Shown: positions 44,856 through 53,056 of the stretch, piece after piece
Layout: the number at the start of each line of letters is the position of its first letter
Numbering within the stretch: position 1 is the first letter of the stretch
NCBI RefSeq assembly: GCF_050920705.1
Contig: NZ_CP154799.1
Location: 1,798,001-1,862,000, forward strand
Direction: 5' to 3'
From: Regnicoccus_A sp014224355
GTDB lineage: Bacteria; Cyanobacteriota; Cyanobacteriia; PCC-6307; Cyanobiaceae
Length of the DNA stretch: 64,000 nt
Notes under the pieces: generated by a model
Told to the model about the DNA's origin: nothing
What the model saw: the letters and a program-made list of their open reading frames with translations, nothing else
Database searches by the model: none
Position numbers and translations under genes: made by a program

Positions 44856-45244
44856 ATGACTGCCGCTCCCTATCTGATCGCCCTGGCCCTGCTGGAGCAG
44901 GGGGGCAGCGGGCGATGCCGCTCCAGGGACAGTCGTTGGTGGAGGCTCTCCCGGCTGAAGGGGATCCTGGCGACGTCGGCCGCCAGCAGGCCCTCGAGCT
45001 CCTGGTGCGGGTGTGGCAGCGCAGTGAGGAGGGTGCGCTGCGGAGGGCGGCCGGCGAGCACAGCCTGCTGCTGCTGGAGTTGCCGATCGAGGCCTTACAG
45101 GAGACCTTGCCCGCGATCAAGGCCCGGTGGATCGCCACCGGCGACACCATGGCTCTGTTGCAACAGCTGAGGGAGCTGGCGGGTGGGCTCTGGACCCTGG
45201 GACTGGAGCGCCGTGAGCCGCTCTGCTTCCGGCGGCTTCAGTAG
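44856..45244 (+). CDS. Conserved hypothetical protein (129 aa), frameshifted in this sequence
   Basis: Starts MTAAPYLIALALLEQGG at ATG 44856. After the G6 run at 44900-44905 the sensible reading moves to another frame (QRAMPLQGQSLVEALPAEG, RQQALELLVRVWQRSEEG, ALRRAAGEHSLLLLELPIE, ALQETLPAIKARWIATGD, ending LERREPLCFRRLQ). One extra G fuses them as EQGGQRAMPLQG. The product is helical and soluble, with no domain I recognise. The lineage-typical codon use on both sides and the clean join are the main support for a single gene. Confidence 0.65.
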
Positions 45245-45279
45245 TTGCGCCGGTCCAGTGGCTTGATGGCCATTTGGGT

Positions 45280-46176
45280 TCAGGGCAGCCAGGGGGCATC
45301 GCTGAAGTCGGGATCGCGCTTCTCCAGGAAGGCATTGCGGCCCTCCTGACCCTCGGCGGTTCGATAGAAGAGATGGGTGGCCTGGCCCGCCAGTTCCTGG
45401 ATGCCGGCCAGGCCATCGGTTTCAGCGTTGAAGGAGGCCTTGAGGCAACGGATCGCCGTGGGGCTGTGCTGCAGCACCTCCCGGGCCCAGCGCACCCCCT
45501 CAGCCTCCAGCTCCTGCAGCGGCACCACCGCGTTCACCAGTCCCATGGCCAGGGCCTCCTCGGCGTTGTACCGGCGGCAGAGGAACCAGATTTCACGGGC
45601 CTTGCGCTGGCCCACCAGGCGCGCCAGATAGCCGGCGCCGAAGCCGCCGTCGAAGCTGCCCACCCGCGGCCCCGTCTGGCCGAACGCCGCGTTTTCCGCC
45701 GCCAGGCTGAGGTCGCAGAGCAGATGCAGCACCTGGCCGCCGCCGATGGCGTAGCCCGCCACCAGGGCGATCACCACCTTGGGCAGGGAGCGGATCTGGC
45801 GTTGCAGATCGAGCACGTTCAGTCGCGGCAGGCCGCTGTCATCGAGGTAGCCGCCATCGCCGCGCACGCTCTGGTCCCCGCCGGCGCAGAAGGCGTAGCC
45901 CCCGTCGGCCGCCGGGCCCACGCCGGTGAACAGCACCACCCCCACCCGTGGGTCGTCGCGCACCCGGCTGAAGGCGTCGTGGAGCTCCACCACCGTGCGA
46001 GGGCGGAAGGCGTTGCGTTTGGCCGGACGGTTGATGGCGATGCGGGCGATTCCCTCGTCGCAGAGGTCAAAGCGGATGTCGTCGTAGCTGGCGGCGGGCT
46101 GCCAGCGCACCGGGCTCTCCCCCGGCAGCACCGGGCCGGGGCTTGGGACGTCAGCCGGCGTGGGATCGGCGCTCAT
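45280..46176 (-). CDS. menB: 1,4-Dihydroxy-2-naphthoyl-CoA synthase
   Basis: A crotonase-fold enzyme that closes the naphthoquinone ring from o-succinylbenzoyl-CoA in phylloquinone (photosystem I) synthesis. Characteristic segments are INRPAKRNAFRP, FCAGGDQSVRGDGGY (oxyanion hole Gly), VIALVAGYAIGGGQVLHLLCD, FGQTGPRVGSFDGG and ending EKRDPDFSDAPWLP. The 298 aa include an ~18-residue Pro-rich N-terminus. Its start overlaps the menD stop by 4 bp, giving a menD-menB unit. Confidence 0.96.
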   Translation of the reverse strand: MSADPTPADVPSPGPVLPGESPVRWQPAASYDDIRFDLCDEGIARIAINRPAKRNAFRPRTVVELHDAFSRVRDDPRVGVVLFTGVGPAADGGYAFCAGGDQSVRGDGGYLDDSGLPRLNVLDLQRQIRSLPKVVIALVAGYAIGGGQVLHLLCDLSLAAENAAFGQTGPRVGSFDGGFGAGYLARLVGQRKAREIWFLCRRYNAEEALAMGLVNAVVPLQELEAEGVRWAREVLQHSPTAIRCLKASFNAETDGLAGIQELAGQATHLFYRTAEGQEGRNAFLEKRDPDFSDAPWLP

Positions 46177-48047
46177 CGCGGCGGGGGCTGGGGAGGAGCC
46201 ATTCTGAGCTGCGGGCGTGGGCAGTCCTGGCGCAAGCGCTGGCGCAGCTGGGCATCGGCGAGGCGGTCGGTTTTCACCTCCAGCAGAGCCACCGGCTGCC
46301 TCAGGGCCCAGCCCAGGGCCTCGCCCAACTCCGCCAGGGCCGCCACCCGACGCCAGGGCACCCCATGGGCGGCCGCCAGGGCGGTGTGCTCCAGCGGCTG
46401 CCCCATGGCGAACAGGCGCTCGAAATCCAGGGGCGGTGAGGCCCGGATCGGCAGTTGCTCGAAGATGCCGCCGCCTCCGTTCTCGATCAGCACCACGGTG
46501 AGCTGGCCCCGCAGCTGGTGGTGCCAGAGCCAGCCGTTGCTGTCGTGGAGCAGGGCCAGGTCGCCGCAGAGCAGCACCAGCCCACCGAGACTCTCCGCCA
46601 GGCCGGCCGCCAGTGAGAGCGTGCCATCGATTCCCGACGCCCCCCGGAAGCCGTACAGGGGCCTGGCGGGGCCGCTGGGATCGGAGAAGCTCTCCCAGTC
46701 ACGGACGGGGCTGCTGCTGGCCAGCATCACCGCCCGGCCCGGCGGTAACAGCCGGCCGAGGGCCCGGACCAGGCTGGGTTCATCGGGCCTGGCGCCGCTG
46801 GTCTGCTGCTGGAGCTGCCTGTTCAGCCAGCTCTGACTGCTTGTTTCGGAGGTCCGCCAGAGGGCCAGGAAGTCCTGGTTGGCCCTGGTGCCGGTGCTCC
46901 CCTGCCAGAGCGCGGCGGGCAGGGCAGCGCTCCAGGCCTCCAGCCCACCGCTGTGGCGCGCCGTCGCTGTGCCCAGGGGATCAAGGTCACGCGGATCCGC
47001 TTCGCTGATCAGCACCTGATGGCCGCCGCTGGCTGAGAGCCAGGCCTGCAGCCGCCGGCTGGCCGGCAGCGGCCCCAGCCTCAGCATCTGGCCGGGGGCC
47101 AGGGCGGGATCGGGGTCCTCGAGGATCAGGTCGTAGCCGGCCACCAGCTGCAGCCCCGCCTGACCCCGCAGGCCGGAGAGCCCATCCGCCAGCAGTGGCC
47201 AGCCACTGCGCTGCTGCCAGCGCCCTACAGCGGCGGCGAAGCCGGGCCAGTGCTCGGGCCTGCCCCGCCAGGGTCCCGCCACGATCACACCGGGGCGATC
47301 GGGATCCAGGCCGAGCAGGTGATCGCTGCCCATGGTTTCGCCGGCGCTGGCCGGCTCAGCGGGGCTGACTCCGGGATCCTGGCCCGGTCCACCACTGATC
47401 TCTGCAGCGGTCCGATCGATTCCTCCAAGCTCATCGACCAGCCGTTGCAGGGCCTCCGCTCCCGCATGGAGCGGCTCCTCGAAGGGCAGATTCAGGTGCA
47501 CGGGCCCCATCGGAGCGGCCAGGGCCATCCGATGGGCCCGCCTGGCCAGGGCCTGGAGGGCAGCGCGGTCCATGGCGTCCAGGCCCCGGTTGTCGCCCTG
47601 GCCGAACCAGCGGCAGCAGGGGGCGAGGAATGCCTCCTGGTTCACGGTCTGATTGGCCCCGCGATTCTTCAGCCGCAGCGGACGGTCGGCGCTGAGCAAC
47701 AGCAGCGGAATGGCGCCGCTGTCGGCTTCCACCACAGCGGGCAGAAGGTTGGCCACGGCGGTCCCGGAGGTGGTGATCACCGCCGACGGTTTGCCCTCGG
47801 CCCTGGCCAGGCCCACGGCGAAGAACCCCGCCGATCGCTCATCGATGGCCGTGTGCAGCTTCAGCCCCCGGTGCAGCAGCAGCCCGGCCGCCGCCGCCAG
47901 GGGCCCCGAGCGGCTGCCCGGGCAGAGCACGACTCGCTCAACCCCAAGCGCCAGCAGCTCCAGCAGCAGGTGCGCCGCTGCCCTGAGATTGGCCTCGGCC
48001 CGATCACCCTGCCGTCTGGGCTGCTCCTGGCTCACCGGGTCCGCCAC
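46173..48047 (-). CDS. menD: 2-Succinyl-5-enolpyruvyl-6-hydroxy-3-cyclohexene-1-carboxylate synthase
   Basis: A thiamine-diphosphate enzyme joining isochorismate and 2-oxoglutarate in phylloquinone synthesis. GTG 48047 starts the protein. Present are VLCPGSRSGPLA, the SADRP segment (LLLSADRPLRLKNRGANQT) and a C-terminal ThDP/Mg site LLCGDLALLHDSNGWLW (GDxx...N). The length, 624 aa, is slightly long for MenD because of an insertion in the middle domain. Its start lies only 20 bp from the divergent lepB start, so the promoters overlap. Confidence 0.94.
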   Translation of the reverse strand: MADPVSQEQPRRQGDRAEANLRAAAHLLLELLALGVERVVLCPGSRSGPLAAAAGLLLHRGLKLHTAIDERSAGFFAVGLARAEGKPSAVITTSGTAVANLLPAVVEADSGAIPLLLLSADRPLRLKNRGANQTVNQEAFLAPCCRWFGQGDNRGLDAMDRAALQALARRAHRMALAAPMGPVHLNLPFEEPLHAGAEALQRLVDELGGIDRTAAEISGGPGQDPGVSPAEPASAGETMGSDHLLGLDPDRPGVIVAGPWRGRPEHWPGFAAAVGRWQQRSGWPLLADGLSGLRGQAGLQLVAGYDLILEDPDPALAPGQMLRLGPLPASRRLQAWLSASGGHQVLISEADPRDLDPLGTATARHSGGLEAWSAALPAALWQGSTGTRANQDFLALWRTSETSSQSWLNRQLQQQTSGARPDEPSLVRALGRLLPPGRAVMLASSSPVRDWESFSDPSGPARPLYGFRGASGIDGTLSLAAGLAESLGGLVLLCGDLALLHDSNGWLWHHQLRGQLTVVLIENGGGGIFEQLPIRASPPLDFERLFAMGQPLEHTALAAAHGVPWRRVAALAELGEALGWALRQPVALLEVKTDRLADAQLRQRLRQDCPRPQLRMAPPQPPPR

Positions 48048-48067
48048 CGCTTCAGGATGGAGCGATC

Positions 48068-48673
48068 ATGCCCAATCCCCCTCCATCTCCTTCGGCCATG
48101 TCCCCGTCCGGCGCAAGCCGCCGCTGGGGCGTGGCCCGCCAGCTGATTCCCCTGCTGCTCTGGGTGGGGGTGGCCCTGCTGCTGCGCTGGCAGGTGATGG
48201 AACCCCGTTGGATCCCCTCCGGCTCCATGCTGCCCACCCTTCAGCTGGAGGACCGGATCCTGGTGGAGAAGCTCAGGCCCCGGCTGGTTGCAACGCTGCC
48301 GCGGGGGTCGATCGTGGTGTTCCATCCACCCGATCCTCTGCTCGCCGCCGGTTACGACCCCCGGGCCGCCCTGATCAAGCGGGTGGTGGGGGTGCCTGGC
48401 GATCGGATTGAGGTGGCTGATGGTGAGCTGCGGCGCAACGGCGCGGTGGTGAGCGAGCCCTGGCGGGCCGAGCCGATCGATTACGAGCTCCCACCGCTGA
48501 CCGTGCCGGCTGGGCATCTGCTGGTCATGGGGGATAACCGCAATGCCAGCCTCGACTCCCACCTCTGGGGACCCCTGCCGTCCGATCACGTGATCGGTAC
48601 GGCCGTGTTCCGTTACTGGCCCCTGCGCCATCTGGGCCCGATACGGTTCTCACCCACCACCGCGACTGGGTGA
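48068..48673 (+). CDS. lepB: Signal peptidase I
   Basis: Cleaves signal peptides on the outer face of the plasma/thylakoid membrane. One N-terminal membrane helix (LIPLLLWVGVALLLRW) precedes the S26 signatures: the catalytic Ser in IPSGSMLPTL, the catalytic Lys in ALIKRVVGVPGD, and VMGDNRNASLDSHLWGPL. The length, 201 aa, is normal. ATG 48098 would remove ten Pro/Ser-rich residues and is a possible alternative start. Confidence 0.94.
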   Translation: MPNPPPSPSAMSPSGASRRWGVARQLIPLLLWVGVALLLRWQVMEPRWIPSGSMLPTLQLEDRILVEKLRPRLVATLPRGSIVVFHPPDPLLAAGYDPRAALIKRVVGVPGDRIEVADGELRRNGAVVSEPWRAEPIDYELPPLTVPAGHLLVMGDNRNASLDSHLWGPLPSDHVIGTAVFRYWPLRHLGPIRFSPTTATG

Positions 48674-48726
48674 GCTGAACGCTTGCGTTATGGTGCAGCC
48701 TCAGAAACGGATCACGCCGGAGGGGC

Positions 48727-49074
48727 ATGTTCAACCCGGAGTTCCTGACCACCGACAGCGAAGCGATCAGCGGCAATTCCCTGATCGAATACCTGCAGGA
48801 TCAGTCACCCGATGTGCTTCAGAGGGTTGCACGCTCGGCCAGCGGCGACATCCAGGACATCATTCGCCATAACGTTCAGGGCCTGCTGGGGATGCTCCCC
48901 GGTGAGCAGTTCGAAGTGAAGATTCAGACCAGCCGCGACAATCTGGCCGGTCTGCTTGCTTCCGCCATGATGACCGGCTACTTCCTGCGCCAGATGGAGC
49001 AGCGCATGGAGCTGGAAACCACGCTCTTCGGCGAGGGCGGTCTGGATGCCGACCCGGGCGAACTCAAGCTCTGA
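48727..49074 (+). CDS. DUF760 family protein
   Basis: A 115-aa soluble protein, MFNPEFLTTDSEAISGNSL, then LIEYLQDQSPDVLQRVARSA, IIRHNVQGLLGMLPGEQFEV and LLASAMMTGYFLRQMEQRMEL. This is the DUF760 pattern found in cyanobacteria and chloroplasts; the plant members are linked to chloroplast stress and protein turnover, while the bacterial role is unknown. An upstream promoter is likely in the 53-bp gap after lepB. Confidence 0.85.
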   Translation: MFNPEFLTTDSEAISGNSLIEYLQDQSPDVLQRVARSASGDIQDIIRHNVQGLLGMLPGEQFEVKIQTSRDNLAGLLASAMMTGYFLRQMEQRMELETTLFGEGGLDADPGELKL

Positions 49075-49105
49075 GATCCGGCCGACCAGCCGCCAGACCC
49101 TCTGC

Positions 49106-50275
49106 TCAGCTCACTGGTTCGATCGGCACGACTCCCCAGCGCACCAGGGCCTGATCGATGCCGGCCAGATACGACCAGGAGCCCTCAGACGGAGCCCAGG
49201 CCCGTTCGTTGAGGGCCGCTGCCAGAGCAAGCAGATCGTCTCCGCAGCAGGCCACCGGGGCGTCGTAGTGCGCTGGCACCAGCCAGCGCAGCTCCTTCAG
49301 TGTGCCCAGGTTTTCGAGCCAGTGGATCAGGGCCTCCCGGCAGCGTGGGAACACCAGACGCTCCAGCACTGGTGCCACCTGCAGGCGCGGCTGCCCGTCA
49401 GGGCCCAGCATGGACCTGAATTCCTGCTCCCAGCCGGGCGCCCAGCGAAAGGGATAGAGGCCGAAGTAGGCGCTCGGATGGCGCAGGCCCGGTTGCAGGG
49501 CCTGGCTGAACACCTCTCTGATCCCAGGCACTGATACGGCCTCGGGTCGCAGGTAGGAGGCGAACAGCACCATCCGCCACCAGCCGCGCCGTCGTTGCTC
49601 AGGGCTGTCGGCCAGAGGCTGATCGCCCCGGTCACGGCCATGGAAGAGAAGCGGAGTGGGGTCGGCCTCGAACAGCTCAGGCGGCTCCGGCGGGATGGCC
49701 ACCAGGGCGTCGGTGACCAGCAGGCTCCCACTGGCTCGGTGCAGACAGGCCACCTCCATGAACGTGCCTGCCCCCAGGTCGATGGGGCCGAGCGGGTGCC
49801 AGGAGAGTTCCTGCCCGTGGGGCACACCATCCTCGAAGAGCACCCGCGTGCGGGAGGGGGGGAAGCCCAGCCAGGGGAGCGGCAGCGTCAGTGGAAAACT
49901 CCATTGCCTGGGGCTCACCCACACCTCCGCCTGAGGGAAGGCCCTGGCCATGGCCGGCACCGGCAGTTTGTGCTCAAGGCCCGAGCTGGTGGGCAGCACG
50001 ATCGTGCGCACGGCTCCATAGCGCTGCTCCAGGGCACGCAGCTCCCCCAGCAGCTCCTCGGTGGGGGCCACCGGGGCGTACAGCAACAGGCCCTCTCGCA
50101 GACGCAGCACCGTCATGCGGATCGGCACTGCCACGTAGAGGATCCCCTGCAGTTGCTCGAAGCTCCAGACCTGAGCGGGGATCAGTGTGCGCACCAGGGT
50201 GCGGCGAAGGCCGTAGGGGTAGAGGGGCAGCAGGGGCCACCAGGGCCAGCTCCGGCTTGGCCTTGGCTGATCCAC
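49106..50275 (-). CDS. DUF4336 family protein in the Mn-transporter gene run
   Basis: About 389 aa from GTG 50275, which lies 5 bp after the mntB stop (TTG 50284 is an alternative start). Conserved-looking blocks are VAVPIRMTVLRLREGLLLY, TIVLPTSSGLEHKL, VSPRQWSFPL, VLFEDGVPHGQEL, LLVTDALVAIP, LLFHGRDRGD and LVPAHYDAPVACCGDDL. DUF4336 proteins resemble metallo-beta-lactamase folds with degenerate metal ligands (family knowledge, tentative). Co-directional and nearly contiguous with mntCAB, so a link to Mn homeostasis is possible but only inferred. Confidence 0.8.
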   Translation of the reverse strand: MDQPRPSRSWPWWPLLPLYPYGLRRTLVRTLIPAQVWSFEQLQGILYVAVPIRMTVLRLREGLLLYAPVAPTEELLGELRALEQRYGAVRTIVLPTSSGLEHKLPVPAMARAFPQAEVWVSPRQWSFPLTLPLPWLGFPPSRTRVLFEDGVPHGQELSWHPLGPIDLGAGTFMEVACLHRASGSLLVTDALVAIPPEPPELFEADPTPLLFHGRDRGDQPLADSPEQRRRGWWRMVLFASYLRPEAVSVPGIREVFSQALQPGLRHPSAYFGLYPFRWAPGWEQEFRSMLGPDGQPRLQVAPVLERLVFPRCREALIHWLENLGTLKELRWLVPAHYDAPVACCGDDLLALAAALNERAWAPSEGSWSYLAGIDQALVRWGVVPIEPVS

Positions 50276-50280
50276 CGGCG

Positions 50281-51120
50281 TCAACGGCGCTGCTGGGCCA
50301 GCAGGCCGTGCCGGGGGGCGAACAGGAAGCTGAGCAGAAACAGCCCCGTCTGCACCAGCACGATGCAGCCCGCCGTGGAGGCATCCATCCAATAGCTCCA
50401 GTAGATGCCCAGCACGCTGGAGAGAACGGCTGAGCCGATGGCGATCCAGGTCATCCGGTCGAAGCGGTCAGTGAGCAGGTAAGCGGTGGCTCCCGGTGTC
50501 ACCAGCATCGCCACCACCAGAATGATGCCCACGGTCTGCAGGCCCGCCACCGCCGCCAGGGAGAGCACCGAGAGCAGCAGGTAGTGGAGGAAGCCCGTGT
50601 TCACCCCGATCGAGCGGGCGTGGGTGGGGTCGAAGCAGAACAGGATCAGGTCGCGCCGGAACAGCAGCAGCAACGCCAGCACCAGCAGGCTGATCAGCAC
50701 GGTCTGCCGGATGTCGTCGGCGCTGATGCCCAGCACGTTGCCGAACAGGATGTGGGTGAGGTCGATGGTGCTGCGCACCTTTGAGACCAGCGTGAGACCC
50801 AGTGCGAAGAACCCGGTGAAGACCAGGCCGATCACCGTGTCCTCCTTGATCCGGGTCATCTGCTTGATGTAGCCGATCACGGCAACCGAGCCCACCCCGA
50901 ACACGAAGGCCCCCAGGGCGAAGGGCAGGTTCAGCGCATAGGCGATCACCACCCCCGGCATCACGGCGTGGGAGACCGCATCCCCCATCAGGGCCCAGCC
51001 CTTGAGGGTCATGAAGCAGGAGAGCAGCCCGCAGACTCCCGCCACCAGAGCGCTCACCAGAAGAGCCCGCACCATGAAGTCGTGGCGCAACGGCTCCAGC
51101 AGCCAGACCAGGGGATCCAT
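50281..51120 (-). CDS. mntB: Manganese ABC transporter permease MntB
   Basis: The membrane subunit of an ABC-3-type metal importer, 279 aa with about eight hydrophobic helices (for example ALLVSALVAGVCGLLSC, LLSVLSLAAVAGLQTVG, LVQTGLFLLSFLF). Family signatures are LMGDAVSHAVMPGVV and VTPGATAYLLTDR. The start codon overlaps the mntA stop by 1 bp. Mn specificity is taken from the MntC-like binding protein; zinc (ZnuB) is the alternative. Confidence 0.92.
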   Translation of the reverse strand: MDPLVWLLEPLRHDFMVRALLVSALVAGVCGLLSCFMTLKGWALMGDAVSHAVMPGVVIAYALNLPFALGAFVFGVGSVAVIGYIKQMTRIKEDTVIGLVFTGFFALGLTLVSKVRSTIDLTHILFGNVLGISADDIRQTVLISLLVLALLLLFRRDLILFCFDPTHARSIGVNTGFLHYLLLSVLSLAAVAGLQTVGIILVVAMLVTPGATAYLLTDRFDRMTWIAIGSAVLSSVLGIYWSYWMDASTAGCIVLVQTGLFLLSFLFAPRHGLLAQQRR

Positions 51121-51923
51121 CAGGGCTCGCTCCCCGTTTCCGGCTGTGGCTCCACTCCCGGGCTGGTCAGCAGTTGCGCCGGACTGCCGCCGAAGGTTCG
51201 CGCCAGGTTCTCTTCGGTGAACACCTCGGAGGTCTCGCCGTAGGCCAGCACGGTCTTGTTGATCAGCACCACCTCATCGCAGAAACCGGTCACATGGGAG
51301 AGGTCGTGGGTGGAGATCAGCAGGGTGCGTCCCTCGGCGCGGAACTGCTGGAACAGCTCGATCATCAACCGCTCCGTGCGGATGTCGACGCCGGCGAAGG
51401 GCTCATCGAGCAGCAGCACCGAGGCGCCCTGGGCCAGGGCCCGCGCCAGGAAGGCCCTTTTGCGCTGACCGCCGGAGAGTTCACCGATCTGGCGGTGGCG
51501 CAGATGCCAGAGCTCCACCCGCTCCAGGCTTTTGCGCACGGCCCGGTGGTCGTCACGGCCTGGAATGCGCAGCAGGTTCATGCCGCCGTAGCGGCCCATC
51601 ATCACCACGTTGGCCACGTGGATCGGGAAATTCCAGTCGACGCTCTCCATCTGGGGCACGTAGGCCACCGCCTGACGACGCAGGGCCTGACGCAGGGGCA
51701 GGCCGTTGATGCTGATCTCCCCCTGGGAGGGGCGCACAAAGCCCATCAGGGCCTTGAACAGGGTTGATTTGCCGGCTCCGTTGGTGCCCACCAGGCCACA
51801 GATGCTGCCGGCATTCACCTTCAGAGAGACGTCGTGGAGGGCCACGACCCCGTGGTAGCTCACGCAGAGGTGGCTGACGCGGATGCGCTCGGCGTTGGGG
51901 GCCAGGTCGGGGTGGGCGGCCAT
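51120..51923 (-). CDS. mntA: Manganese ABC transporter ATP-binding protein MntA
   Basis: An ATPase driving metal import. Walker A is GTNGAGKST, the Q-loop lies in AYVPQMESVDWNFP, the signature LSGGQRKRAFLARAL, Walker B VLLLDEPFAGVD, and the switch His in STHDLSHV. The length, 267 aa, is normal. It is 4 bp from the mntC stop and overlaps mntB by 1 bp, so the three subunits are made from one transcript. Confidence 0.94.
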   Translation of the reverse strand: MAAHPDLAPNAERIRVSHLCVSYHGVVALHDVSLKVNAGSICGLVGTNGAGKSTLFKALMGFVRPSQGEISINGLPLRQALRRQAVAYVPQMESVDWNFPIHVANVVMMGRYGGMNLLRIPGRDDHRAVRKSLERVELWHLRHRQIGELSGGQRKRAFLARALAQGASVLLLDEPFAGVDIRTERLMIELFQQFRAEGRTLLISTHDLSHVTGFCDEVVLINKTVLAYGETSEVFTEENLARTFGGSPAQLLTSPGVEPQPETGSEP

Positions 51924-51927
51924 GCGA

Positions 51928-52911
51928 TCAGCTTCCCTTCAGGCCCTTGATCAGGGTGCTCACGTTGTGGCGCTGCAGCTTCAGCAGGGTCGGGGCGTCC
52001 CCCTGCGGCGAGGAGAGCGAATCGACGTAGAACACACCACCGAAGCGGGCACCGCTCTGCTGGGCCACCTGGCGTTGCACCTTGTCGCTGACGGTGCTCT
52101 CACAGAAGACAGCCGGCACCTGCCGCTGGCGCACGGTGGCGATCAGCCGCGCCATCCGCTGGGGGGTGACCTGGGACTCTGCATTCACCGGCCAGAGGTA
52201 GGCCTCATCGAGGCCGTAGTCCTTCGCCAGGTAGGTGAAGGCCCCCTCGCAACTGGCCAGCACCCGCCTGGGCGCCGGGATCGTGGCCAGCTCGCGGCGC
52301 AACTCCTGGTCGAGCGCCCGCAGCTGGCCGCGATAATCCTCGGCGCGGCGACGGTAATCCTCGGCGTTGGCCGGATCGAGCTGGCTGAAGGCCTCACGGA
52401 TGTTGTCCACGTAGATCTCAGCGAGGCGAGGGGACATCCAGGCATGGGGATTGGGTTTCCCTTGGTAGGCATCCTCGGTGATCGGCAGTGGCGTGATCCC
52501 AGCGGTGAGGGTGGAACGCTTCAGCTTCGGCATTCCTGCCAGGAAGCGATCACTCCAGCGCTCCAGGTTCAGGCCGTTCTCCAGCACCAGCGAGGCCCCC
52601 TCGACCCGGCGCAGATCGCTCGGGGTGGGCTCGTAGCCATGGATCTCCGCCCCCAGCTTGGTGATCGATTCCACGCGGAGATGATCACCGGCCACGTTGC
52701 GGGCCATGTCGGCCAGAACGGTGAAGGTGGTGATCACCAGGGGGCGATCATCTGACCCACCGGCAGGGCTGGAAGGGGGCGAGGCGGCGGGTTCTGAGCC
52801 GCGGCAGCTCACCAGGGCCGGCAGCACGAGGGCGGCGATCAGCCAGCTCAGGGCCCCAGCGCCAGGGCTCCGGCCTGCGGCCGATGCCTCTCCCCCTGGA
52901 CGAGATCCCAA
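51928..52911 (-). CDS. mntC: Manganese-binding lipoprotein MntC
   Basis: A periplasmic solute-binding protein (cluster A-I). The hydrophobic signal LSWLIAALVLPALVSC ends in a lipobox Cys, then VITTFTVLADMARNVAG, AEIHGYEPTPSDLRR and NPHAWMSPR (metal-ligand His and neighbours), CEGAFTYLAKDYGLDE (second lobe Glu), FCESTVSDKVQRQVA and YVDSLS (Asp ligand). This matches Synechocystis MntC closely. No ATG fits: TTG 52911 is chosen, and the frame is open to a TTG at 52986 inside the psbA terminator. The start is therefore uncertain. First gene of mntC-mntA-mntB. Confidence 0.88.
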   Translation of the reverse strand: MGSRPGGEASAAGRSPGAGALSWLIAALVLPALVSCRGSEPAASPPSSPAGGSDDRPLVITTFTVLADMARNVAGDHLRVESITKLGAEIHGYEPTPSDLRRVEGASLVLENGLNLERWSDRFLAGMPKLKRSTLTAGITPLPITEDAYQGKPNPHAWMSPRLAEIYVDNIREAFSQLDPANAEDYRRRAEDYRGQLRALDQELRRELATIPAPRRVLASCEGAFTYLAKDYGLDEAYLWPVNAESQVTPQRMARLIATVRQRQVPAVFCESTVSDKVQRQVAQQSGARFGGVFYVDSLSSPQGDAPTLLKLQRHNVSTLIKGLKGS

Positions 52912-52984
52912 ACGCCGCCACTCAGAGACGACAATCCTAGAGAAGCTCTGTCCGCAACAGCAGGCAGGCTGTTCACCCGGCAGC

Positions 52985-53011
52985 AAAAAGCCCCTGCCAC
53001 AGGCAGGGGCT
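52985..53011 (-). terminator. Intrinsic terminator of psbA
   Basis: On the minus strand AGCCCCTGCC-TGT-GGCAGGGGCT (53011-52989), a 10-bp perfect stem, followed by T5 (52989-52985). It begins 46 bp after the psbA stop and separates psbA from mntC. It is a textbook Rho-independent terminator. Confidence 0.92.
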
Positions 53012-53056
53012 GGAAGGATCCGGACTGTCGCTGCGAAGGAGCGGAACCAGCCTGGA

